Under the pieces are notes generated by a model, which saw only the letters and a list, made by a program, of their open reading frames with translations, searched no databases and was not told the origin of the DNA. 51,115 bases of DNA from Waterburya agarophytonicola KI4 (GTDB lineage Bacteria; Cyanobacteriota; Cyanobacteriia; Cyanobacteriales; Xenococcaceae): positions 1 through 51,115 of the forward strand of contig NZ_JADWDC010000011.1 of NCBI RefSeq assembly GCF_020640915.1, written 5' to 3'. The translations under genes and the position numbers were made by a program. This document shows positions 1 through 9,625 of the stretch, piece by piece (position 1 is the first letter of the stretch; each line of letters begins with the position of its first letter).

Positions 1-55
1 GACTGAATTACCGAAGAAAAACAACGATTTCTTCGTAGTTATGCAAGAGGTCTAA
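1..55 (+). CDS. Possible C-terminal fragment of an unidentified protein
   Basis: Frame 2 is open from the first complete codon (base 2) to a TAA at 53-55. It encodes 17 residues ending in NDFFVVMQEV, which reads like a natural C-terminus. The other two forward frames hit stops within 40 bases. If real, it is the tail of a gene that enters the window from the left and converges on clpC. The fragment is too short to identify, and chance openness over 17 codons is quite possible. Confidence 0.3.
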   Translation, partial: TELPKKNNDFFVVMQEV

Positions 56-140
56 GGTTAAGTTAATCAGCTACGTTAAGTTATTTCAGTGTATTTAACT
101 ACCTAGTGATGAAATATACCCTGACAATTACATACCTCAA

Positions 141-187
141 GAACAAAGGGGAAAAGATATCTATTCAATACCTTTTGCCCTTTGTTC
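141..187. repeat. Imperfect 16-bp inverted repeat (hairpin)
   Basis: The arms 141-156 and 172-187 pair over 16 bases with one G:G mismatch, around a 15-base loop. Neither flank is T-rich, so it is not a textbook terminator. It sits between the clpC terminator and the possible gene end at base 55, and may serve transcripts arriving from the left. Confidence 0.5.
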
Positions 188-213
188 CATCCTTCATAGA
201 TCGACTTAATCGT

Positions 214-257
214 TAAACGAAAAGAAGAGGTTAACAGTTACTTTGTTAACCTCTTCT
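214..257 (-). terminator. Rho-independent terminator of clpC
   Basis: A perfect 14-bp stem (223-236 with 244-257, loop of 7) lies 33 bases beyond the clpC stop. Read on the minus strand it is followed by TTTTCGTTT, giving the stem plus U-run layout of an intrinsic terminator. Confidence 0.75.
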
Positions 258-289
258 GATCTAAATATTCGTCAGCTTATAGCTTTGTC

Positions 290-2653
290 TTAACGAGTCG
301 CCTCAACCAACACTTGCTGCTGTACGGAAGAAACTTGCGTTTTACCGTCTTCATCAATGTCAACTAAAGCATTGTCGCCATCATCAATACGACCAGAGAG
401 AATAGCTTCGGCTAAACTATCTTCTAGAAGACGCATAATAGCCCGACGTAAAGGTCTTGCACCATAGCTAGGATCGAATCCTTCGTCAATTACCTTGTCT
501 TCAAATGCGGTAGTTACCCCTAGGGTAATTTCGCGCTGTGTTTTCAAAGTATCAGACACTTCCTGAAGCAAAATAGTCGCAATTTGTCTGACTTCAGGCT
601 TAGTCAGTTGACGGAAGACAATAATTTCATCCAGACGGTTGATAAATTCAGGACGGAAATAGTTTTTCAATTCCTGATTAACTAACTCTTTGATGCGATT
701 ATACTGCGCTTCGTCTTTGTCTCCTGAGAACTCGAAACCTAAGCCACTACCACCTTTTTCGATTACTTTTGAACCGATATTGGAGGTCATGATAATAATA
801 GTATTTTTAAAGCTAACAGTGCGTCCTTGGGCATCTGTCAGGCGACCATCATCAAGCATTTGCAGCATGATGTTGAAGACATCGGGATGAGCTTTTTCTA
901 TCTCATCAAACAAGACAATACAATAAGGTTGACGGCGTACTGCTTCGGTTAGTTGTCCGCCTTCATCGTAGCCAACAAAGCCTGGAGGAGATCCGATTAA
1001 TTTAGATATAGTATGGGACTCCATGTATTCCGACATATCGACTCTAACAATGGCTTCTTCCGAACCAAACATTTCAGTTGCAAGTGCTTTTGCCAGTTCA
1101 GTTTTACCTACTCCAGTAGGGCCAGAAAAGAACATACTAGCGATAGGACGATCTCGATCGCCTAATCCAGAACGAGAACGGCGTAATGCTCTAGAAACCG
1201 CCTTAACAGCGTCATCTTGACCGATGACCCGCTCGTGAAGATTGTCTTCGAGGTACATTAAGGCTTCAGACTCGGTTTCGGTCATTTTAGTTACGGGTAC
1301 ACCAGTCCAAGCTGCTACAATACGAGCGATCGCTTCTTCATCAACCACGGGAGTTAGAGCTTCGGGGTTAATTGTCGCGACATCGGTTTGGTTTTCTTCT
1401 TTACTGTTCAAGCAGTGGTTTAAATGAGTGCGAGAACCAGCTTCATCAATTAAGTCAATTGCTTTGTCGGGTAAAAAGCGATCGGTAATATATCTTTCGG
1501 AAAATGTTACCGCAGTTTCAATTGCTTCGTCGGTATATTTGACCTTGTGGAAATCTTCGTAAGTCTTGCGTAGCCCTTGAAGAATTTTAATCGCATCTTC
1601 GACAGAAGGTTCGCCTACCATGACTTTTTGGAAACGACGTTCTAAAGCAGCATCGCGCTCGATATATTGACGATATTCATCTAGGGTAGTACTACCGAGA
1701 CACTGAATTTCACCTCTAGCCAAGGCTGGTTTGAGCATATTGGCAGCATCCATTGCCCCACCCATCGCACCAGCACCAACAATAGTATGAATTTCGTCGA
1801 TTACTAGAATGATATCGCCCGAAGCGCGGACTTCCTCCACAATAGACTTAAGACGTTCTTCAAATTCTCCTCTAAACTTAGTTCCTGCAAGCAGTGAACC
1901 CATATCGAGGCTAATTACTTCTTTATCCGCTAATAAAGAAGAAACTTCGTTGTTAACGATGCGTTGGGCTAATCCTTCGGCGATCGCAGTTTTCCCAACC
2001 CCTGGTTCTCCAACTAAAATTGGGTTGTTTTTAGTTCTTCTACCCAATATTTGAACTGCTCGTTCGATTTCTGGGAATCTACCTACAACAGGGTCTAGTT
2101 TACCTTCTCTAGCTAATTGTGTCAGATTAATACTAAATTCGGCTAGCTTAGTTTTTTTCTCTTTACCACCACCAAACCCAAAAGGATTTTCTTTACTAGC
2201 TGCTGCTGCAACTACTTCAGCTTCTCCCAACTTCTTGATTAAGTCAGTTCTCAATTGTCTGAGATCTATACCCTGTTCGGTTAATAGTCTGGCTGCCATG
2301 TTATCGGCTTGTTTGACAATGGCTAGCAGAATATGTTCTGGGCTGATAAAATTGCTTTTGAGTTGACGAGCTTCATTAAAAGCTTGTTCGAGAATTCTTT
2401 TCGCCTTGGGAGTGAAAGGTATGTTGGCAGGAATAAATCCCGAGCCTTTGCCTACAACCTCTAAAGCCAGATTTCTAGTTTTATCTAGCTCGACACCCAA
2501 GTTATCTAAGATATCTGCTGCTGTTGACGAACCCTCCCCTATTACCCCCAATAAAATGTGTTCTGTACCAACGAGATTATGTCCCGTGTTTCTAGCTTCT
2601 TCTTGAGCTAGGACAACGTTTTTAATAGCTTTTTCGTTGAAGTATTCAAACAT
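290..2653 (-). CDS. clpC: ClpC-type AAA+ unfoldase of the Clp protease, lacking the middle domain
   Basis: This HSP100 ATPase unfolds proteins and feeds them to ClpP/ClpR in the cytoplasm. The N-domain occupies residues about 1-140. AAA-1 has Walker A GEPGVGKT (215-222) and Walker B ILVIDEIH (282-289); AAA-2 has Walker A GPTGVGKT (511-518). The tripeptide LGF at 638-640 matches the ClpP-docking loop of cyanobacterial ClpC. The protein has 787 residues, whereas ClpC usually has about 820. The shortfall lies between DEAGSR (403-408) and AAWTGVPV (about 447-454): only about 40 residues separate them where ClpC normally has a coiled-coil middle domain of about 90. The start is supported by AAGGAG about 13 bases upstream. 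The paralogue is clear; its adaptor dependence is inferred to differ from standard ClpC. Confidence 0.93.
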   Translation of the reverse strand: MFEYFNEKAIKNVVLAQEEARNTGHNLVGTEHILLGVIGEGSSTAADILDNLGVELDKTRNLALEVVGKGSGFIPANIPFTPKAKRILEQAFNEARQLKSNFISPEHILLAIVKQADNMAARLLTEQGIDLRQLRTDLIKKLGEAEVVAAAASKENPFGFGGGKEKKTKLAEFSINLTQLAREGKLDPVVGRFPEIERAVQILGRRTKNNPILVGEPGVGKTAIAEGLAQRIVNNEVSSLLADKEVISLDMGSLLAGTKFRGEFEERLKSIVEEVRASGDIILVIDEIHTIVGAGAMGGAMDAANMLKPALARGEIQCLGSTTLDEYRQYIERDAALERRFQKVMVGEPSVEDAIKILQGLRKTYEDFHKVKYTDEAIETAVTFSERYITDRFLPDKAIDLIDEAGSRTHLNHCLNSKEENQTDVATINPEALTPVVDEEAIARIVAAWTGVPVTKMTETESEALMYLEDNLHERVIGQDDAVKAVSRALRRSRSGLGDRDRPIASMFFSGPTGVGKTELAKALATEMFGSEEAIVRVDMSEYMESHTISKLIGSPPGFVGYDEGGQLTEAVRRQPYCIVLFDEIEKAHPDVFNIMLQMLDDGRLTDAQGRTVSFKNTIIIMTSNIGSKVIEKGGSGLGFEFSGDKDEAQYNRIKELVNQELKNYFRPEFINRLDEIIVFRQLTKPEVRQIATILLQEVSDTLKTQREITLGVTTAFEDKVIDEGFDPSYGARPLRRAIMRLLEDSLAEAILSGRIDDGDNALVDIDEDGKTQVSSVQQQVLVEATR

Positions 2654-2808
2654 TGTTTAAAAAACTCCTTGTATTGTTAATATTTCTTTATCTTGTATAT
2701 CCAATTTATCGCTTTTAGTTAAGTTAATGCAGTGGTAAAACCCGTAATTTTTACTAGCATTTGTCTAAAAATCTTTGTAATATTCAAAACTATTTTAAAC
2801 TACATTAT

Positions 2809-3411
2809 ATGATTGACGAAGGGTATATCAAATATCAATGTCATTGGAACAATATTTCAGCGATCGCCCAAGCCGATATTATCGAGTTAAATCAATGGCG
2901 TAGCAAGCTTTATAATCTCGGTTTAATCGGAGAATATGACAACGGTATTGGCTTTGGCAATCTTAGTATTCGTATTCCACAATCTGAGCATCTCATTATT
3001 TCAGGCACACAAACAGGAGGAATCCCCGAACTCACAGCCGAACACTATACCAAAGTTACGGACTTTGATTGGTACAAAAACTATGTAACTTGCCAAGGAT
3101 TGATTAAGGCTTCTTCTGAGACTCTAACCCACGGTGCGATTTATGTAGCCCAAGCTGATGTTAATGCGGTGATTCATGTTCATCATGGTAAACTGTGGCG
3201 CAAATTAATAGATCGAGTCCCGACAACCAATCCTAATTGTGCTTACGGTACGCCAGAGATGGCGGAGGATATTGTCAGGCTATGCCAAGAATTGCAGCCT
3301 CAAACCAAAAAAATTATTGTCATGAGCGGACATGAAGAGGGCATACTAACTTTTGGTCAGACTTTGGAAGAAGCAGGAAATATCTTGCTCGACGTTTTGC
3401 ACCCATCTTAA
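2809..3411 (+). CDS. Class II aldolase/adducin-family protein
   Basis: The fold matches zinc-dependent sugar-phosphate aldolases, epimerases and dehydratases (FucA, AraD, MtnB). Visible motifs are the phosphate-binding GFGNLSIR, SGTQTGGIPEL, SSETLTHGAIY with the usual catalytic glutamate, the zinc-ligand cluster VIHVHHGKLW, and SGHEEGIL with the third histidine. The frame is open from a TTG at 2761, but the ATG at 2809 (MIDEGYIKY) is the more likely start and gives 200 residues, close to family length. The gene diverges from clpC across about 155 bases. The substrate cannot be deduced; a sugar-phosphate or methylthioribulose role is possible. Confidence 0.8.
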   Translation: MIDEGYIKYQCHWNNISAIAQADIIELNQWRSKLYNLGLIGEYDNGIGFGNLSIRIPQSEHLIISGTQTGGIPELTAEHYTKVTDFDWYKNYVTCQGLIKASSETLTHGAIYVAQADVNAVIHVHHGKLWRKLIDRVPTTNPNCAYGTPEMAEDIVRLCQELQPQTKKIIVMSGHEEGILTFGQTLEEAGNILLDVLHPS

Positions 3412-3448
3412 AGAGATATTTCCATTTCCCCCATCAGTTAAGTAAGTC

Positions 3449-5458
3449 CTACTTCGTACTTAATTTATGCCCTTCAATCTTAACTTCGTGTTCCCTAAGA
3501 CACCTCAACCAGCCATGAAGACGACGAATAGCATCTTTGTTTTTTAACAAACCCGATTTTTGTTCTTTTTTGGTCAAGCGAACAAACTGTTTGTAACTCG
3601 GGTAGTCTGGAGCGACTAGAGCATCTTTTTGATGGAGAATTAGAGGGTTGGTTTCATCAGAAATATCGTGATAGGTAACAGATAAATTGTGCAGATCTAC
3701 TTCCATGGTTGCCCGAAGGGTAGGATGAGCTTGAGTGTCGAATTCAGGATATACCAAGTAAGTTATTTTGGGCTTGTGATAGTAAAGCTTAATAATATTG
3801 GCATTCTCCAAACGATAGAAATTACGACTAGCACAACCTTCATATAGTCGTAATAAGGGCGGTAGTTTTTCTAAAGCACTGACATGAACGGCGATCGCAT
3901 CGTTGAGATGTTTGCCCACCTTACTTTCTCGACACAGTTGGGCAATTTTGTTCATATCCCCTACCTGGAGTAGCAATAAGTCTGCAACAGTACAGGCTTG
4001 CTTGTAGCTGCCAAACAAAGCTTTAACGTCTGCTTTAATTTCAGGTGCGAGTTTCCGAATCGTGGGACGACCGCTAAATTTACCTAAAGCTAAGTATACT
4101 AAGAGATCTTCACGGCGTTTATCGACGATCGCATCCCATTCATCTCGATCTGTTGCTTGTAAGACTAGTTTAAATGCTCGCTGATAGCTGCGAAACTCGG
4201 CTTTAATTTCTGCTTCAGTTGCTAATTCTCCTTTCACTGGCAAACGCCCCCGTTTAGTATAAAAATCCATTAAGGGAGTTAGCAAATCTTGATAATCCTC
4301 AAAATTTCTAACTTGGGCTTGAATTCGGGGGGTAATTAGGCTGGAATACAAGCGAGAAGCGCGAAAAGATTCCGCTTCAGCCTCGTGACGAAAGACGACA
4401 TACATTCCCAACCCTGCGGGAATCGAATCAACTTCTAATACTTGGTCGATATATAATTTTAATTCTTCTTGCTCGTAATATTTTTGAAAAGTATTGCGAT
4501 TGGTGACAATACCATCTCCGTAGGCTATCAAACCGCGACGGCGATCGTCTACTAATACTTGAGCCGAAACAATCAAAACTTTTTGAGTTAATTCCCAAGC
4601 GTCGATCAAAGTTTGTCTGCGTTCGACTAAATCTTCAATGACGTTGATAATATAGCCCAGGTTGACAATATCAGCGGATTCGAGCTTGGCATCGGGACGA
4701 TAAAAAGGATCCCAACCAGCACTACGATAACCTGCTTCTCCAATACATCTAACATCTTCTCCATGACCGCATCCATAGTCAAAGAAACTATCTCTATCTT
4801 TAAAGATACCCGCCTCTAGGGCGACTCTAACAGGACGAGATAATTCCGAACGTTTTAAAGCTGCTTTGTGTCGTTCGATTAAAACCGTTGATTTTTTGGC
4901 GAGGGAAGAATCAACAGGACAAGCCGTATGGTGATCTTCAAAGGATATTCCCTGTTGTAACAATAAACGAGTCCATTCTTGTAGAGTACCAATATGACGG
5001 GAATTATCCAATAAACCCAAGGCTACTTCTTCTTGAGTCAATTGGGCGAAAGTTTCGTAGAGGGGATAATCGGGACTAACAAAGGTTTCTTTGCGATGAA
5101 GAATGGGCGGATTGTGGGAATTATGATATTGTCGCACGGAAACTTGTTCTTCAATTAGATCGACCACAATACTTTGATGAAGTTGAGGATGAGGATCGCG
5201 ATCGAAGTCGGGGTAGTATAAATAAGAAATCTTGGGGCGATCGATGCTAAATTTGACAATTGTCGCGCGAGCGGTGTTGTCTACTAGTTTTCTGGCTTGA
5301 CGCTCGTAGTCTCTAAGTATATGGTCGAGATGTGTTAAAGCATCAGTATGAACGTATAAAGCGTTGGGTAAATGTTTGCCCACCGTACTATTTTCACAAC
5401 TAGAGACAATTTCGGAGAATTTTTCGAGAGTTACCATCGTATATATAGTGTTAGTCAA
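3449..5458 (-). CDS. DNA phosphorothioation-associated putative methyltransferase (orphan)
   Basis: This 669-residue protein resembles the putative methyltransferases found beside dnd phosphorothioation genes. The central domain has SAM motif I FFDYGCGHGEDV (225-236) and the downstream acidic loop GWDPFYRP (248-254). An internal duplication flanks it: residues about 25-175 (VGKHLPNALYVH, PKISYLYYPDFD, LHRKETFVSPDYPLY) match about 513-665 (VGKHLNDAIAVH, PKITYLVYPEFD, LHQKDALVAPDYPSY). No dndBCDE or restriction gene lies nearby; neighbours are an aldolase-like gene and udp. An alternative start is Met8 (5437). Methyltransferase chemistry is inferred from motif I; the function of the duplicated flanks is unknown. 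Confidence 0.75.
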   Translation of the reverse strand: MTNTIYTMVTLEKFSEIVSSCENSTVGKHLPNALYVHTDALTHLDHILRDYERQARKLVDNTARATIVKFSIDRPKISYLYYPDFDRDPHPQLHQSIVVDLIEEQVSVRQYHNSHNPPILHRKETFVSPDYPLYETFAQLTQEEVALGLLDNSRHIGTLQEWTRLLLQQGISFEDHHTACPVDSSLAKKSTVLIERHKAALKRSELSRPVRVALEAGIFKDRDSFFDYGCGHGEDVRCIGEAGYRSAGWDPFYRPDAKLESADIVNLGYIINVIEDLVERRQTLIDAWELTQKVLIVSAQVLVDDRRRGLIAYGDGIVTNRNTFQKYYEQEELKLYIDQVLEVDSIPAGLGMYVVFRHEAEAESFRASRLYSSLITPRIQAQVRNFEDYQDLLTPLMDFYTKRGRLPVKGELATEAEIKAEFRSYQRAFKLVLQATDRDEWDAIVDKRREDLLVYLALGKFSGRPTIRKLAPEIKADVKALFGSYKQACTVADLLLLQVGDMNKIAQLCRESKVGKHLNDAIAVHVSALEKLPPLLRLYEGCASRNFYRLENANIIKLYYHKPKITYLVYPEFDTQAHPTLRATMEVDLHNLSVTYHDISDETNPLILHQKDALVAPDYPSYKQFVRLTKKEQKSGLLKNKDAIRRLHGWLRCLREHEVKIEGHKLSTK

Positions 5459-5552
5459 TAGAAGTTAACGACCGATAAAAAGAGTGATAGCCTGACACTG
5501 ACCTGATTTTCAAATTTCTAATAGCATTTAAGTTTATAACCAGATTCCAACA

Positions 5553-6311
5553 ATGAAGCTTTATCATATTGGTTTTAGTAAGTCAGATTTTGGTGTTGAC
5601 CCCCCCGATACAGTACTGTTGTCTGGAGAACCAGAGCGATCGCAATACATTGCCCGTACTTATTTACAAAACGTCAAGCTTCTTTCAAAATACCGAGGTT
5701 TAGATAGTTATTTAGGTAATTTGCCTTGCGGTAAGCCCATCTTAGTCGCTACTAGTGGAATGGGTGCTAGTTCTTTAAGTATTGTAGTAAATGAGTTGGT
5801 GCAAGTTGGAATCAAACGGTTTATCAGAATTGGCACTTGTGGTTCAATTCAGCCTAATGTCGGTGTTGGTAGCATTGTTGTATCTCAAGCAGCCCTGACT
5901 CGTCAAGGTGCAGCTTTAGACATCGCACCTCCTGAATATCCCGCCGTTGCCGATCCTTATTTAACAGTAGCTTTGGTAGAAACTGCTCGTAAATTAAAGA
6001 TCCCTTGTCATTTGGGTATTACCGCCTCGGTAGATACCTTTTATGAAGGACAAGAAAGAACAGAATCTTCGGCTAATACTCATCTCCAACCTTGGTTAAA
6101 AGGCATTACTGCTAGCTATCGCCAACTCAATATTTTGAATTACGAAATGGAAGCAGGTACTCTTTTAAAGATGGCTGGAGTTTATGGTTTTGCTGCTGCT
6201 TGTGTCTGTGCTGTAGTCGCACAACGCACGGTGAGTGAAACTATAGTTATTGCCGATAAAGATGATACTGTCAATAAAGCCATTAAAGTAGCGGTTAAAA
6301 GCATCTCTTAA
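5553..6311 (+). CDS. udp: Uridine phosphorylase (nucleoside phosphorylase family)
   Basis: This enzyme cleaves uridine with phosphate to uracil and ribose-1-phosphate in pyrimidine salvage. The 252-residue sequence follows E. coli Udp closely: N-terminal YHIGFSKSDF, phosphate-binding SGEPERS, IRIGTCGSIQP, the base-recognition stretch ASVDTFYEGQER, and NYEMEAGTLLKMAG, whose Glu-Met-Glu binds ribose. Its stop overlaps the stop of the convergent collagen-like gene by four bases (TTAA), so no terminator fits between them. Members of this family vary in nucleoside preference, so purine activity is not excluded. Confidence 0.85.
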   Translation: MKLYHIGFSKSDFGVDPPDTVLLSGEPERSQYIARTYLQNVKLLSKYRGLDSYLGNLPCGKPILVATSGMGASSLSIVVNELVQVGIKRFIRIGTCGSIQPNVGVGSIVVSQAALTRQGAALDIAPPEYPAVADPYLTVALVETARKLKIPCHLGITASVDTFYEGQERTESSANTHLQPWLKGITASYRQLNILNYEMEAGTLLKMAGVYGFAAACVCAVVAQRTVSETIVIADKDDTVNKAIKVAVKSIS

Positions 6312-7759
6312 GGTACTGAAGAATTGGGTTGGGGTTGTTCGATAGTAGTACGGGTAGATAGCTGCTGTACCTGGGAATTTTCGCCCAAAGAACGTTTTGC
6401 CATGACTTCTATTTCTACTTCCAATCCTGGTTTGAGATGTTCGGGAGGAATAGGCAATTTACCTAACTGTAAAGTAAATAAATTTCCCTTTTGAGCGATC
6501 GCTTCGGAGGGGATCGAACCTTCAAATTTAGTTTTGTAGATCGTGCTACTACCACCAAAAAAGTTTTTATCCTCTGATTTTTCTCCTACCCGATATTTGA
6601 GGGAAAAATCAGTACCAACTAGATTAGATTGCTCTGCTTCATCAAAGATATCTAGCTCTAAACCCAATCCCTGTCCGAACAAACCATCGATAGTGAGGTC
6701 GTCTACTTCCTTCTTCCGCACCGCATTAAAGACAAATAACTCACTGACATTGTCTCGTTTTACGGTTTTGGTTTCCAGCCAAAGATCTTCGGGTAAAAAG
6801 ATGCTAGCTTCATCTTCTCCCTTGAGACTGAGAGTGATTTGCTTATCGTCAAAATTTTCTACTGGCTGGGGAGCATCCCAAACTACTAAGACAGAATGCT
6901 CGTGACGAGCGACTAATTCTTTGTATTTGCTAGCAATAATCGAACCAGGAGCAAATAAAGAAGTTGCATCATCTTTAATTTGCCAGATATTTCTCGATAG
7001 AGTGAAACCCCGACCTTTTAATTCACTAATTGGCGCGGTGACTTCTGGTAAATCTGGCGCGAGGGTTTTATCTAGATTAATTAAAGTCAGAATGCCGTCT
7101 TTACCATCCCTACCTTTTCTTCCAGTTCTCCCTTTTCTGCCAGAATAACCATCGGTACACTGAAATTCTTGGGTGGTACAGCTATAGTCGGGACTACCAG
7201 GATCGCCAAAACAAGTTTCTTCATTCCAATAAGGGCGATCGCATTCACAACCTTCTCCCCCTTCTCCTGCTTTTCCTGGTGCGCCTCCTGCACCTCCCGC
7301 AGCAATCACATGAATCTGCTTGAGATGTTCCTTCTCAGTAGTATAAACGGTCAAAGAACCGCCATTTCCACCAATTCCTCCATCTCCTCCATCTCCTCCG
7401 CTACCGCCGTCAGCACCCCGCAAATCTTTGCCAACATTTTTAGTAGATTGGCGATCGCAAAAGGCATCGTATCCTTCTACTCCCTGTTGTCCTGGCGCAC
7501 CATTACCACCACTTAGATCTAAAGTCATCGGAGATCCATCAGCAAAGACTGTCAGGTTATCGCTGTTGCGTCCATTAACTCCTTTTTCTCCCGCTTCTCC
7601 ACTATCTCCAGATTCCCCTAAGGGTTTGTTGTCTGCTGCTAGTACAGAAGAACATAACCAGGGTTGAGAAGTAGATGCAGAGGGAATCAATTGTGGCAAG
7701 GCTAAGACTGCTATAAATAGCGATACCTTACTTATAAAACGTACTTGCATAGTCAACAA
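6308..7759 (-). CDS. Secreted protein with collagen-like Gly-X-Y tracts
   Basis: Residues 1-41 look like a signal peptide (MLTMQVRFISKVSLFIAVLALP..., cleavage near SSVLA). Met4 is an alternative start. Several Gly-X-Y blocks follow: GESGDSGEAGEKGVNGRN (about 48-65), a stretch near 114-135 rich in GGDGGDGG, GGAGGAPGKAGEGGEG (about 154-169), and GYSGRKGRTGRKGRDGKDG (about 204-222). The last is charged in the collagen pattern. Two cysteine-rich loops interrupt the tracts. The remaining 260 residues are non-repetitive and look beta-rich, with no family I recognise. Bacterial Gly-X-Y tracts can form triple helices on cell surfaces; here that is inference. It may be an extracellular matrix or sheath protein. 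Confidence 0.7.
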   Translation of the reverse strand: MLTMQVRFISKVSLFIAVLALPQLIPSASTSQPWLCSSVLAADNKPLGESGDSGEAGEKGVNGRNSDNLTVFADGSPMTLDLSGGNGAPGQQGVEGYDAFCDRQSTKNVGKDLRGADGGSGGDGGDGGIGGNGGSLTVYTTEKEHLKQIHVIAAGGAGGAPGKAGEGGEGCECDRPYWNEETCFGDPGSPDYSCTTQEFQCTDGYSGRKGRTGRKGRDGKDGILTLINLDKTLAPDLPEVTAPISELKGRGFTLSRNIWQIKDDATSLFAPGSIIASKYKELVARHEHSVLVVWDAPQPVENFDDKQITLSLKGEDEASIFLPEDLWLETKTVKRDNVSELFVFNAVRKKEVDDLTIDGLFGQGLGLELDIFDEAEQSNLVGTDFSLKYRVGEKSEDKNFFGGSSTIYKTKFEGSIPSEAIAQKGNLFTLQLGKLPIPPEHLKPGLEVEIEVMAKRSLGENSQVQQLSTRTTIEQPQPNSSVP

Positions 7760-7912
7760 AAACTATTTGCTCGCATTTTCGTTATGTGTGTTTTCTGTGT
7801 ATCGCACATTTTTAACGAAATGTCATTATTTTTTTAGCTTTTATTAACTAAATTTAATTATTTGAGATATAATTTACTGCTTTTTGGGGTTTAATTAAAA
7901 ATAAAATTAAAA

Positions 7913-7961
7913 ACAAATTAAAAAGAGAGTAGGGAGTATGAAACGACTACTCCATTACTCT
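7913..7961 (-). terminator. Terminator-like hairpin after hemE
   Basis: The arms at 7926-7938 and 7948-7961 pair as two 6-bp helices separated by a small internal loop. On the minus strand the hairpin is followed by CTTTTTAATTTG. It lies about 25 bases past the hemE stop. Confidence 0.6.
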
Positions 7962-7984
7962 AATTGACCTTGTGCTGCAAAGTT

Positions 7985-9046
7985 TTAAACGTGAGCCAAT
8001 AATTGGTCTGCTTGCTTGGCTGTTTCAAAGAAATAGCGGACATTGTCTTCAGGAGTACCAACCAAAACACCGTGTCCCAAGTTGAGGATGTGTCCTTGGT
8101 TGCCTGCTTTGCGGATTGTGTCTAAAATGCGATCGCGAATCATTTCATGAGAACCAAAGAGGATACCAGGGTCGAGATTACCCTGTACTTTCATATCCTT
8201 ACCCAGTCTCTGTCTGGCTTCTGCCATGTCTACCGTCCAGTCTACATTAATAATATCTGCACCAGAAGGAGTCATACGTTCTAATAAACCCGCACTACCG
8301 CTGACTAACAAAATCAAGGGAGTATCTGGGTGAGTCTCTTTTACTTTGCGGAATACTTGTTGTTGGTAGGGTAGAGCAAAAGTTTCATAGTCTTGGGGAC
8401 ATAGTTGACCAGCCCAAGAATCAAACATTTGTAACGCTTGCGCGCCACAGTCGATTTGATAGCAAATATAAGTTGCGATCGCATCTGCTAATTTACTCAA
8501 CAACTGATGCAAAATAGTAGGATCGGAAAAAGCCATGCCTTTAATGTTGGAATAGGTCTTAGAACCTTTCCCTTCTACTGCATAGGCTGCTAATGTCCAA
8601 GGCGCACCGACAAAACCTAATACGGTGGATTTGTTGCCCACTTCCGAGCGCAAACTTTGTAAAATAGGCTTGATGAAAGGCAATGATTCCCCAGGTTCTA
8701 AACCATGTAGTTCGTCCACTTGCTTTTGGGTGCGGATAGGAGAAGCTATGATTGGACCTTTTCCTTCAGCAATATCCATTTCGATACCCAACCCAGGGAG
8801 GGGAGTAACGATGTCAGAAAACATAATTACGCCATCTGGTTGAAAAGCCTTCCAAGGTTGCAAGGAGATTTCAATGGCAACTTCAGGAATTTCCGAACGT
8901 TCGCGAAAACTGGGATATTTTTCTCTAATATCGCGATACGCTTTCATATATCTACCAGCTTGACGCATCATCCATACAGGAGGACGCTCCAAAACTTCAC
9001 CGCGAGCTGCTCTTAACAATAACGGAGTTTCATTAACCTCGCTCAT
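7985..9046 (-). CDS. hemE: Uroporphyrinogen decarboxylase
   Basis: This enzyme removes the four acetate carboxyls of uroporphyrinogen III to give coproporphyrinogen III, on the shared route to haem, chlorophyll and phycobilins. The 353 residues are full length. The signature [13 protein letters not shown] near residue 22 carries the substrate-binding arginine. [24 protein letters not shown] and [16 protein letters not shown] near the C-terminus are also family hallmarks. The start is supported by AAAGGA about 8 bases upstream. It appears to be monocistronic, with a hairpin terminator downstream. Confidence 0.97.
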   Translation of the reverse strand: MSEVNETPLLLRAARGEVLERPPVWMMRQAGRYMKAYRDIREKYPSFRERSEIPEVAIEISLQPWKAFQPDGVIMFSDIVTPLPGLGIEMDIAEGKGPIIASPIRTQKQVDELHGLEPGESLPFIKPILQSLRSEVGNKSTVLGFVGAPWTLAAYAVEGKGSKTYSNIKGMAFSDPTILHQLLSKLADAIATYICYQIDCGAQALQMFDSWAGQLCPQDYETFALPYQQQVFRKVKETHPDTPLILLVSGSAGLLERMTPSGADIINVDWTVDMAEARQRLGKDMKVQGNLDPGILFGSHEMIRDRILDTIRKAGNQGHILNLGHGVLVGTPEDNVRYFFETAKQADQLLAHV

Positions 9047-9199
9047 TTTATTATTTCCTTTTTAATATTTTTTTTAGTGCAACTGTAAGCTTACCATTGC
9101 ACAAGGGTTAGATCGCCCCAGATGATTGTATAATTATGTGAAGTTTGGACTGGGAATTATCTGCTTAAATACCAGTGATTTATTTGTTGCGAGCTATCC

Positions 9200-9625
9200 T
9201 CAAGCAAAGACTTTACAAGCAGAAAGATGAGTTAAAGAACATACTACCTTTTCTAGTTCTCTGCTGGAATAAGGTGTCTTTAAAAAGGTATTATAATCTA
9301 AGTTTTTGATAGCTCGAAGGACAAAAGAATTACCAGTAACCACTATCGGAATATCACGAGTTAGCCAATCTGACCGTAGAAGAGTGATTAGGCTCGAACA
9401 ATTTTCTTCTAGGGATTTGTTAAGCTCTAAAATAATTAAATTGGGCTGATTTTGTTGTATCCAAGATAGAACAATTTTATTTTGTTTTTGAGAAATGTAG
9501 ACTTTATTAAACAGAGTTAAAATTAAAGAGTCAGACCCTATTTTAACTATTTTTTCTTGGACTATTAAGATCGTAGGAAAGGTACTATCACCAATTGTGT
9601 GGGGGTTCATACTAGCCTTTGGCAT
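9200..9625 (-). CDS. Degenerate CheY-like receiver domain protein
   Basis: The 141 residues have the pattern of a receiver domain: beta-1 TILIVQEK, beta-3 PNLIILELN, beta-4 DIPIVVTGN and beta-5 FLKTPYS with the conserved lysine (K116). The phosphoacceptor aspartate is replaced by glutamate (E67), and the acidic pair after beta-1 is mostly lost. It is therefore probably not phosphorylated and may act as a constitutive or protein-binding module. It starts at 9625, or at Met6. It stands alone, with an AT-rich inverted repeat upstream. The receiver fold is fairly clear but the function is unknown. Confidence 0.6.
   Translation of the reverse strand: MPKASMNPHTIGDSTFPTILIVQEKIVKIGSDSLILTLFNKVYISQKQNKIVLSWIQQNQPNLIILELNKSLEENCSSLITLLRSDWLTRDIPIVVTGNSFVLRAIKNLDYNTFLKTPYSSRELEKVVCSLTHLSACKVFA

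Noticed and set aside
7087-7305. 72-codon minus-strand frame overlapping the collagen-like gene
   Set aside because: It is on the same strand in another frame of the Gly-X-Y region. The repetitive glycine codons keep alternative frames open, and the real frame has the signal peptide and full coding pattern.
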